NCBI RefSeq assembly: GCF_010550675.1
Contig: NZ_JAAGOA010000004.1
Coordinates: forward strand, 248,001 to 312,000
Direction of reading: 5' to 3'
Origin: Phytoactinopolyspora halotolerans
GTDB lineage: Bacteria > Actinomycetota > Actinomycetes > Jiangellales > Jiangellaceae
Length of the DNA stretch: 64,000 bases
Each line of letters starts with the position of its first letter. Within the stretch, counting starts at the first letter, position 1. This document shows, one piece after another, positions 53,485 to 61,552 of the stretch. The notes under the pieces were generated by a model, which saw only the letters and a program-made list of their open reading frames with translations, did no database searches and had not been told where the DNA came from. A program made the translations under genes and the position numbers.

Positions 53485-56400
53485 TTAGAAGCGGAGCCAG
53501 GTGCCGGTGAGGGGTTGTTGTTCAACGCCGGGTTTGGTGTAGTCGCAGACGCCGTCGGTGAAGATCTGGTTCAGGCGTTGCCATTGGGTGTCGGTGAACT
53601 GGGCGGTGTAGTCGTCGGGGTCGGGCTCTTTGAGCTGGCACTTGATGATGTCGGCGGCGACGCTTTCGCCGGCGACCTCGCGGGGGAAGGAGGCTGAGGG
53701 GTAGAGCTGTTCGCATGCGCTGTCCGGGTCGCGGTCCAGCGGTTGGGCGATGAACGACGGCTCTGCGTCGCGGGTGTTGCAGCCTTCGACGAGTTCGGCC
53801 GGCCGGTTGGCGGCGATCTTGTCGATCGGTGCGGTGTTGCTGGTGTCGGTGGCGATGTTGCGTAGCCAGTGGTCCATCTGGGTGATGGCGTGGCGCAGTA
53901 GCGGGCTGCTGGTACTGAATCCGCCGTAGCGGCTGTCTTCCAGCAGGCTGACGTGGTTCACCGTGGTGCCGTTGGCCTTCATCAGCCGCTCACGTATGGA
54001 GAAGGTGTGGTAGCGGACGTGGATGTCGCCGTTCGGGTTGTCGTCCCGGTACGGGCGGTAGTCGATGATCGGGATCTCGGCGAGGCCGCCGCCTGCGTTG
54101 GTGAGTCGTCCGGTCTGGTAGGCGATGCGGGCGGCCTCGGCATCGGCTTCGGTCCGTTCATCGACGATGCTGGCGTCGTCGTCGAACCCGCCGACGTGCT
54201 CGTTCAGGTCCAGGAACTGGTCGACGGTGATGGTGCCGTCGTTCAACGCGGCGAGGCCGTATTGGATGCCGACGTTGTCCAGCGGTCGGCGGGCGAACCC
54301 GGTTTCCGGGTCGGTGCCGTACACGTTGACCGCGTGGTCATAGACCCCACAACGAACACCGTCCGGGTTCGTGTCGGGGTTGTACCGCATCGCCGCTGGC
54401 ACGATGCCGCAGAACGCCCGGGGGTCGATCCGGCGGGCACCGTTGGCGACGGCGGGCGCAGTCGCGTAGGTCTGGAATCCGGTCACCGCGCGCTGCTGTT
54501 CCTCGGTCCAGTCGACGCTGGCCTTCTCGGTGAAGTAGGTGTCGAGCAGCCACGCGTCGGTGATGAACGGAACGGTGCCGAAGGCCACATCCGGGAACGA
54601 GTTTCCGACGACGATGCCGTCGAAGATCCCGGGATAGTTGTCGCTGATCTGGTGCCCCTGGTACGAGCCGCCGGACGAGCCGTACCCGATCACGTGGTCC
54701 ACGGGGCCGTAGTTCTCGACGAAACGCTCCTTGACCATCATCGCCGACTCGGCCGCCGTCAGATCGGAGCAGTTCACCCCGAACACGTTCAGCGACGACG
54801 ACATCACCGCGTAGCCCTCGCCGAGCATGAACGCGTCCGTCACTCTCTCGGTCCGGTTGCCCTGGCGGTACCAGCCGTTCACGCAGCCTCCGCCGAGGGT
54901 GAAGATCGCCGCGCCGTTCCATCCTTCGGGCCGGGTGGTGAAGTCCGGGTCCGGTTCCCCGATCGGGTCGTGCAGGATGCTGCTCTGGTAGATCGCCCGG
55001 TTCGTCGTGCCGGTCTCCATCCGCACGATGAACGGCACCTCGGCGCCGTGCGACGTCACCGTGGTCGCCAGATCATCCGGGTACGACGACGCCCCGTCCG
55101 GCCACGGAGCGTAGTCGTCCGACGTCGTCCGGTAGAAGTAATCCACCCGCGGCTCGATCGAGCAATCCTCGTCGATCGGCTCGCCCAGGTTCCCGCCGAC
55201 CACGGGCACGGTGAACCGCGTGGTCTCGCAGGCGAACGGCTGCTGGTGCGGGCCGGAGAAGACCGGGCCTTCCGCCGCATGGTTGACCAGCGTGAGCGTC
55301 GACCGCCGACCGTCGGCGCTGGCCGCCGTGAGCACGTTGTCGCCGACGTTCAATCCCGTGACCACCCCGGTGAGGGTGTGGGCCTCCTCGTCGGCCGCGA
55401 GATCGCCGGTGACGTCCCGGCCGTTGACCCTGATCTCGACGTCGCCGAGCTGCACCGCGTCGGCGTTGACGGCCAGCTGCACCAGTGCGTCGCCGCCCGT
55501 GACGGTGTCCGGCCGCCCGGAGAGGGTGGACAGCGCGAGCGCCTCGTCGTCCTCACCGTCGCCGGCCGGGTCCGTACTGGCCGCGACCGGCGCGGAGGCC
55601 TGGCTCCCGCGCTGCGGGCGGCCGGGGTCCGTGTCGACGACGGCGTACACGCGATGCTCGTAGGCGGTGTCCGGCGACAGACCGGTGCTGGTGAACGCGG
55701 TCTGGTCGGCGGGCACCTCGCCGGCGAACTCCCACGCACCGTCGCCGGCCGGGCGCCGCTCGACGTGGTAACCGGACGCGCCGTCGCTGGCGGTCCACCT
55801 GACCTCGATGCTCGACGACGACGTGGCGGCGGCTTCGACGCCGGCCGGGGTGTCCGGGACGGGCGCCCGGGTCAGCGTGATGCCGTCGGCGATGACGAAG
55901 CCGTCGGCGTCGTTGCTGAGCTCGACCGACCCGGCGGTGCCGGCCTCGAAACGGAACGTGCCGAGGTTGACCCACACGCCCGGGCGGTCGGCGTCGGTGA
56001 GGCTGCGGGCCTGGCCGCGCTGGTCGACGCGGACGGTCGTCGCCCCGTCTGCGTGGTTGATCGTGTACGGAGCGTCCGACGCACGGTTCGGGTGCGAGAC
56101 GTACCACGCCAGCACCTGATATTCGCCGGTCACCGGGACGTCCGTGATCCATCGGGCCAGCCGGCCGTCGGAGCCGGCGGGCGCGGCACGGTAGCTGACG
56201 CCGTAGTACGGGTGGCCCTCCTGGCCGGTGGAGCGGCTCCAGCTGCCGGACGCGAGCTGGAAGTCACCGACCGTGTTGTCGTCGACGACGACGTCGCGCA
56301 CGAGCTCGTGCGAGCCGCCGCCCGACGTCAGCGTCAACTCGTCGAGCACCATTGCGGTGCCGCCCTGGTTGCCCTCGTCCACCAGCGTGAATCGGATCCG

Positions 56401-58722
56401 GTGGCCGCCCTGGCGCAGCTCGACGCCGCCGTGCTGGTACGTCTGGTAGGCACGGTTGGTGGGGAGCGACGGGTCGAGCAGCCCGTCCTCCAGGTCCTGG
56501 CCGTCGATACTGACCTGGACCTTTCCACTGTCCCAGTAGCGCTGGTACCGGACCGCGATCTCGTACGTGCCGGCGGTGTCGACACTGAACGGGATCTCGA
56601 CCCAATCGCCGGGCTGCGCGGCGTCGTAGCGCAGCGCCTGGCTGCCGCGCGCGTTCTCGTCGGTGATCACGGCGGTGCCGCCGGGACGGTCCGGGTTCAG
56701 TTGTGTCTTCTCCAGCGGCAGATGAACGACGGCGCCCTCCGGCGCGGCCTCATCGTTGCCGTCGCTGCCGGTGCTGGCCTCGCCCGTGTCGCCCGCGTCG
56801 GCGAGCGCCGCCACCTCGGCCGCGGAGAGCTCGCGGTCGAACAGATACGTGTCGTCGACGGCGCCGGTCAACGGGTTGGCGCCGTCCGGGCGCTGACCGA
56901 TGTGCACACCCTCGCGGGCGTTGCTGGACACCCGGCCCACCAGGTTGGTGCTGTCGGCCACCGGCTCGCCGTCCACGTACAGTGTCACCGTGTCATGGCC
57001 GCGGACCAGGGCGACGTGGTGCCACTCGCCGTCGGCGTAGTCCCCGGGGGCGGCGAGCCCTCGGGTGGTACCGCCGGTGTCGAGCAGGGCGCGCAGCCGG
57101 TTGTTCCCCGGTTCGGCGCGCACCCACCACTGCGGGGTGCCGGAGCCCAGCCCGTAGGCCCACATGATCGCCTGCGAGCTCTGTTCCTCGGTGCGGAACC
57201 ACACCGCGGCGGTGAACTCGTCGCCGGCGTCCAGTACGGACTCCGAGCGGGGGATCTCCAGGTGGTCGTCGGCACCGAGCTGGAACGCGTCACCCACGGC
57301 ACCGCTCACCACCGTCGGCGAGCCGATCACCTGGGCATGGTTCTTGTTGCCGGACGCGTCGGGCGTGACCGTGTCCACTTTCGGGGCTCGCGAGCCCGGG
57401 CGGGTGCGGACGTCGGCGGTGGCGCCCAGCTCGACCGTCTGCTCGGTGAAGGCGGGACCGCTGTTGCCGTCGTCGCGGCCGTCGGTCAGCCAGGCCAGAT
57501 CGAAGGTGGCGACGGCGACGCGCTGCGGTGCGGAGAGGATCTCCCCGTCGCGGCCGTAGATCAGCACGATGGTGCCGTCGGAGAGGACGGCCATGTCGGA
57601 GTAGTACGACGGGCCGGCGTTGACCATCTTCTGGTAGCGGTAGGTGTAGCCCGCGTCGTAGCTCACCCCGATGGTCAGCGCCTCGCGACGGGCGGAGTCC
57701 GGCCGGCTGTGCAGCGTGCGCGGTACTCCGTCGGGTCCCTCGAACCGCACGAACCCGGCGTCGACGGTGGTGTACCGCCCGGTGGCCGGCTCCAGCACGG
57801 GATCGGACCAGGTGAGCCCGCCGTCGGTGCTGACGGCGCTGATCCGGTCGCGGTGACCGCCCGCGGCCGAGCGCCCGTTCACGACGACCGCACCGTCCTC
57901 GCGCTGCCAGATGCGGCTCTCGTTGATGGGGTAGTTGACGTCGACGGGGATGGCGTCACCGGCCTGCCAGGTCTCGCCGTGGTCATCGCTGTAGATCATG
58001 GAGACGCCGTAGAGCCGTTCGGCGACGCTGTGGCCGACCACCTCGCGCCGGTGCAGCACCTGCATCAGCAGCCGGCCGTTCTCCAGCTGGATGCCGTGAC
58101 CGGGGCCGGGGCCGTGCAGCGTCCAGTCATACGGGTTGCCCGAGAACAACTCGTCCAGCTCGACCGGGTCAGTCCACGTCTGCCCGTCGTCGCTGCTGCG
58201 AGAGACGTAGATCTCCTGGCGGTCGCCGGAGCAGGTGGTGTTCCCGTCGTCCTGCAGCGACAACCCGTAGAAGAGGAAGATGTCACCGGTTTCCTGGTCG
58301 ACGACGGGCGACGGGTTGCCCCAGGACTGGCCGTCGTCGGACGGGACGACGACCTGGCTGGGCTGCCACGTCTCGCCGCCGTCGGTGCTGCGGCGCAGCA
58401 GCAGCTCGCGCGGGCCGGCGTCGCAGGTTTCGTGCCGGCCCTCGGTGAACGCGAGGATCGTGTCCTCCGGTGTCACGGCGAGTCCGTGCACGTGGTAGTT
58501 CTCCAGCGGGTCGGTCTCGGAGTCCCACAGGATGGTCTCCTCGTACGAGCCGTCTGCGGATGCGTCCGAGGGGGCCGTCTGCGTCGCTGCATGTGCGCTG
58601 GGCGATGCCGGGGATGTTGCCGACGACGGCACGCCGACGAGCGTGCCGGCGGCGAGGGTGGCCGCCGCGAGCAGCGTTGTCGCCGCGACTCGTCGTCGGG
58701 CCGTGAACCGATGTGTGATCAT
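53485..58722 (-). CDS. Secreted multidomain sialidase-like protein fused to a DUF6351 hydrolase
   Basis: 1745 residues with a cleavable signal (1 to about 46). Residues 60-415 form a six-bladed sialidase propeller with four Asp boxes (STDGGETW at 112-119, SSDDGQTW, SDDHGETW, STDGGLTW), NESRIW, NGRS and PSYYSDMAVLSDGT. The FRIP position reads YHVHG. A LamG/concanavalin-like domain follows (about 440-640), then a galactose-binding-like domain (about 660-800). Next come a golvesin-C-like domain (GHPYYGVSY, ending near 955) and a fibronectin III domain (about 960-1045). The last 690 residues match DUF6351 and contain GYGSSGGSYQ near 1350, a serine-hydrolase elbow. Expected role: release and de-esterification of glycan-bound acidic sugar outside the cell. 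Confidence 0.88.
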   Translation of the reverse strand: MITHRFTARRRVAATTLLAAATLAAGTLVGVPSSATSPASPSAHAATQTAPSDASADGSYEETILWDSETDPLENYHVHGLAVTPEDTILAFTEGRHETCDAGPRELLLRRSTDGGETWQPSQVVVPSDDGQSWGNPSPVVDQETGDIFLFYGLSLQDDGNTTCSGDRQEIYVSRSSDDGQTWTDPVELDELFSGNPYDWTLHGPGPGHGIQLENGRLLMQVLHRREVVGHSVAERLYGVSMIYSDDHGETWQAGDAIPVDVNYPINESRIWQREDGAVVVNGRSAAGGHRDRISAVSTDGGLTWSDPVLEPATGRYTTVDAGFVRFEGPDGVPRTLHSRPDSARREALTIGVSYDAGYTYRYQKMVNAGPSYYSDMAVLSDGTIVLIYGRDGEILSAPQRVAVATFDLAWLTDGRDDGNSGPAFTEQTVELGATADVRTRPGSRAPKVDTVTPDASGNKNHAQVIGSPTVVSGAVGDAFQLGADDHLEIPRSESVLDAGDEFTAAVWFRTEEQSSQAIMWAYGLGSGTPQWWVRAEPGNNRLRALLDTGGTTRGLAAPGDYADGEWHHVALVRGHDTVTLYVDGEPVADSTNLVGRVSSNAREGVHIGQRPDGANPLTGAVDDTYLFDRELSAAEVAALADAGDTGEASTGSDGNDEAAPEGAVVHLPLEKTQLNPDRPGGTAVITDENARGSQALRYDAAQPGDWVEIPFSVDTAGTYEIAVRYQRYWDSGKVQVSIDGQDLEDGLLDPSLPTNRAYQTYQHGGVELRQGGHRIRFTLVDEGNQGGTAMVLDELTLTSGGGSHELVRDVVVDDNTVGDFQLASGSWSRSTGQEGHPYYGVSYRAAPAGSDGRLARWITDVPVTGEYQVLAWYVSHPNRASDAPYTINHADGATTVRVDQRGQARSLTDADRPGVWVNLGTFRFEAGTAGSVELSNDADGFVIADGITLTRAPVPDTPAGVEAAATSSSSIEVRWTASDGASGYHVERRPAGDGAWEFAGEVPADQTAFTSTGLSPDTAYEHRVYAVVDTDPGRPQRGSQASAPVAASTDPAGDGEDDEALALSTLSGRPDTVTGGDALVQLAVNADAVQLGDVEIRVNGRDVTGDLAADEEAHTLTGVVTGLNVGDNVLTAASADGRRSTLTLVNHAAEGPVFSGPHQQPFACETTRFTVPVVGGNLGEPIDEDCSIEPRVDYFYRTTSDDYAPWPDGASSYPDDLATTVTSHGAEVPFIVRMETGTTNRAIYQSSILHDPIGEPDPDFTTRPEGWNGAAIFTLGGGCVNGWYRQGNRTERVTDAFMLGEGYAVMSSSLNVFGVNCSDLTAAESAMMVKERFVENYGPVDHVIGYGSSGGSYQGHQISDNYPGIFDGIVVGNSFPDVAFGTVPFITDAWLLDTYFTEKASVDWTEEQQRAVTGFQTYATAPAVANGARRIDPRAFCGIVPAAMRYNPDTNPDGVRCGVYDHAVNVYGTDPETGFARRPLDNVGIQYGLAALNDGTITVDQFLDLNEHVGGFDDDASIVDERTEADAEAARIAYQTGRLTNAGGGLAEIPIIDYRPYRDDNPNGDIHVRYHTFSIRERLMKANGTTVNHVSLLEDSRYGGFSTSSPLLRHAITQMDHWLRNIATDTSNTAPIDKIAANRPAELVEGCNTRDAEPSFIAQPLDRDPDSACEQLYPSASFPREVAGESVAADIIKCQLKEPDPDDYTAQFTDTQWQRLNQIFTDGVCDYTKPGVEQQPLTGTWLRF

Positions 58723-58891
58723 CGTGTGCTCCTAACGTGGGCGGTGTGCATCGATGAGGCTTCCGGCAGGCGTGGGTGGGGTCCTTCGATGAGGACTTCC
58801 GGCGGTCGTTTGCTTGATCGGACGCTCGGTCGGTTGCTCGGTCGATCGTCCGTCGACCCGTTGGGTGCCGCCGCGAGGCTCCCCTGGTGGT

Positions 58892-58945
58892 CCTTTGCAA
58901 TGCACACATATACGCACCGGTGCGTATATGTGTGCATTGCAAAGG
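58892..58945. repeat. Family C palindromic element, copy C2 (perfect 54-bp palindrome)
   Basis: The 27-base half CCTTTGCAATGCACACATAT and onward is followed directly by its exact complement around a central CCGG. There is no loop and no mismatch. It lies 15 bases from the stop of the second sialidase gene and about 170 bp before the start of the first one. Confidence 0.97.
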
Positions 58946-58959
58946 GCGGAGTGGTGTTG

Positions 58960-61467
58960 TCATCTTGTGGTGGCCTCGACGGGGTCGGAGGCGCTGCTTC
59001 CGAACGGCGGGCGACCTGATTCGGTCTCGGAGACGGCGTAGACGCGATGCTGGTAGGTGGTGTCGGGGGAGAGTCCAGCGCTGGTGAACGATGTGGCGTC
59101 GCCGGGCACCTCGCCCGCGAACTCCCATGGACCGTCGCCGGCCGGCCGGCGCTCGACGTGGTAACCGGTGGCGTGTTCGCTCGGCATCCAGGTGATGTCG
59201 ATGCTCGACGACGACGCCACCTCCGCCCGGACGTCGGTCGGCGCCGAGGGAACCGGATCCTGGGTCAGGGTGACGGCATCAGCGATGACGTATCCGCCCG
59301 CGTCGTTGCTGAGCTCGACGGTGGCGGCGCTGCCCGCGTCGAACCGGAACGTGCCGAGGTCCACCCAGACGCCGGGCCGGCCGGCGTCGGTGAGGCTGCG
59401 GGCCTGCCCGCGCTGGTCGACCTCGACCCTGGTGCTGCCGTCCGCGTGGTTGACGGTGTAGGGCGCGTCCCCGGCGCGGTTCGGGTGCGAGACATACCAG
59501 ACCAGCACGTTGTAGTCGCCGGTGGCGGGCACATCGGGGCGCCAGGTCGCGGTACGGTCGCCGGTGCCGGCTGGGGCGGAGCGGTAGCTGACGCCGTAGT
59601 ACGGATGGCCCTCCTGACCTGTGGCCCGGCCCCACGTGCCGGCCCGTTCGAACGCACCCACCGACTCGTCGTCGACGACCACGTCGCGTATGAGGTCGCT
59701 CGTGGCCCCGCCCGCGTCGATCAAGGTCAACTCGTCCGCGACGACCGAGGCGCCGCCCAGATGCCCCTGATCGACGACGGTGAACCGGATCCGGTGTGGC
59801 CCAGGGGCGAGTTCCACCATGCCGAGCTGGTACGTCTGGTACGCCTGACCGGTGCCGATCGCCGGATCGATCAGCCCGGCCTCCAGGTCCTCGCCGTCGA
59901 CGCTGACCTGAACCGTGCCGACATCCGCGGACCGGCCCAGCCGGACGGCGAGCTCGAACTCGCCCGGATCGCGCGTGAGCCGGAAGGGCACCTCGACGTA
60001 GTCTCCGGGAGTGGTCGCGTCGTAGGTCAGCGCCATGCCGCCGCGAGCGTTGGCGTCGTCGAGGACGCGTGGTCGGCGCGGTGCTCCGGTGCGGGCGCCG
60101 GGCACGCCGAGTTCGATCGTGTGCTCGGTGATCCCAGGACCGTCGCCGTCGCCGGTCCCGTCCCCGTCGCCCGTGCCGTTGTCGCGGCCGTCGGTGAGCC
60201 ACGCCAGATCGAACCGGGCCAGCGCGACACGTTGCGGGTAGGCGAGGACGTCCCCGTCGCGGCCGTACAGGGCGACGACCGTCCCGTCGGAGAGCGTGGC
60301 CAGGTCAGAGTAGTACGACGGGCCGGGGTTGACGGTCTTCTCGTACCGGTAGGTGAAGCCGTCGTCGTAACTCACCGCGACGGTGAGGTTCTCCCTCCGG
60401 GCGGAGTCGGGACGGCTGTGCAGCGTGCGCCGTACGCCGTCGGGCCCGTCGACGCCGACGACGCTCGAGTCGACAGCGGTGTACCGACCCGTGGCAGGCT
60501 CCAGCACCGGCTCCGACCACGTCAGGCCGCCGTCATGACTCACCGACGAGATCCGGAACCGGTGCCCGCCGGCGGCGGCTCGGCCGTTGACGACGATCGC
60601 ACCGTCGCGGCGCTGGTAGATGCGGCTCTCATTGATCGGGTAGTCGGGGGAGACCGGGACGGCGCCGCCGCGCTGCCAGGTTCTGCCGTGGTCGTCGCTA
60701 TACAGGGTGTCGACGCCGTAGTGGCGCTCCGGTGCGGGCAGCTGCACCGAGCGGCGGTGCAGGACCGGCAAGATCAGCCTTCCACACGGGGGAGGCGCGA
60801 CCCGCTCTGCTGCCGGGACGTGCGGTGGTGCTGCGCGGCCGGGCCGGTCTGAGTGCGGTTCTGCCGACGACGCACAGTCGAACTGGATGCCGTGACCTGG
60901 TCCCGGACCGTTGAGGATCCATCCGTGCGGGTTGTCGTCGGGGAAGAGGTGACTCAGGCTGGTCGGGTCGCTCCACGTGGCGCCGGAATCGTGGCTGCTG
61001 ATCACCGAGATGTCCGCACCGGAGGGACCCTGGTAGAACAGGAAGGCCTCACCGGTCTCGTCGTCGACGAGCGCGGTCGGGTTGCTCCAGGTGCGGCCGC
61101 CGGACGAGACGATGGTCCGGCTCGGCTCCCACGTGTCCCCGCCGTCGGTGCTGCGGCGCAGCAGGATGTCCTTCGGTCCGCCGTCGGAGAGCGCGTAGCG
61201 ACCTTCGGTGAAGGCCAGGATCGTGTCGTCGGGTGTCACGGCCAGTCCGTGGACGTGGTAATTCTCGTGCTCGCCGGTCTCGGGGTCCCAGAGTGTCGTC
61301 TCGTCGAACCTGCCGTGGGCGCCGTCGTCCGTCGACGCGTGCTGCGCGGCGGTGGGGAGTGCGGCGGTGGATGACGTGCCGGTTACGACGGCGGTGGTGG
61401 CGAGTGCGACCGTGAACAGCACGGACGCGGGGGCGCGTCGTCTGACCGCGAGTCTCCTGTCGACCAT
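58960..61467 (-). CDS. Secreted sialidase-like protein with carbohydrate-binding domains
   Basis: 835 residues; signal peptide 1 to about 38. The propeller has Asp boxes STDGGDTW, SHDSGATW, SDDHGRTW and SHDGGLTW, with NESRIY, NGRA and PSYYSDLATLSDGT. The FRIP position reads YHVHG, as in the larger neighbour. After the propeller (ends about 440) come a galactose-binding-like domain, a golvesin-C-like domain (GHPYYGVSY, PNRAGDAPY) and a fibronectin III domain. The order matches the neighbour but without LamG and DUF6351. An extra segment of about 31 residues (CASSAEPHSDR...) interrupts the propeller after GIQF. Confidence 0.9.
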   Translation of the reverse strand: MVDRRLAVRRRAPASVLFTVALATTAVVTGTSSTAALPTAAQHASTDDGAHGRFDETTLWDPETGEHENYHVHGLAVTPDDTILAFTEGRYALSDGGPKDILLRRSTDGGDTWEPSRTIVSSGGRTWSNPTALVDDETGEAFLFYQGPSGADISVISSHDSGATWSDPTSLSHLFPDDNPHGWILNGPGPGHGIQFDCASSAEPHSDRPGRAAPPHVPAAERVAPPPCGRLILPVLHRRSVQLPAPERHYGVDTLYSDDHGRTWQRGGAVPVSPDYPINESRIYQRRDGAIVVNGRAAAGGHRFRISSVSHDGGLTWSEPVLEPATGRYTAVDSSVVGVDGPDGVRRTLHSRPDSARRENLTVAVSYDDGFTYRYEKTVNPGPSYYSDLATLSDGTVVALYGRDGDVLAYPQRVALARFDLAWLTDGRDNGTGDGDGTGDGDGPGITEHTIELGVPGARTGAPRRPRVLDDANARGGMALTYDATTPGDYVEVPFRLTRDPGEFELAVRLGRSADVGTVQVSVDGEDLEAGLIDPAIGTGQAYQTYQLGMVELAPGPHRIRFTVVDQGHLGGASVVADELTLIDAGGATSDLIRDVVVDDESVGAFERAGTWGRATGQEGHPYYGVSYRSAPAGTGDRTATWRPDVPATGDYNVLVWYVSHPNRAGDAPYTVNHADGSTRVEVDQRGQARSLTDAGRPGVWVDLGTFRFDAGSAATVELSNDAGGYVIADAVTLTQDPVPSAPTDVRAEVASSSSIDITWMPSEHATGYHVERRPAGDGPWEFAGEVPGDATSFTSAGLSPDTTYQHRVYAVSETESGRPPFGSSASDPVEATTR

Positions 61468-61498
61468 GGTGTTGCCCCTTCCTTCAGCTGGCGGCGGC

Positions 61499-61552
61499 CA
61501 TGATCATCGAGGATTCGGGGTGTTCACACACCTCAAATGCTCGATGATCATG
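61499..61552. repeat. Family B-like palindrome spanning a stop codon
   Basis: CATGATCATCGAG and CTCGATGATCATG are the outer arms, with GGTGT/ACACC in the centre. The TGA of TGATCA on the minus strand is the stop of the third sialidase gene. The other side faces the second sialidase's start, 32 bp away. Confidence 0.88.

Noticed and set aside
53953-59019. 1688-codon open frame on the plus strand
   Set aside because: It is antisense to the large sialidase gene, has no homology-like motifs, and arises from GC-rich third-position bias.
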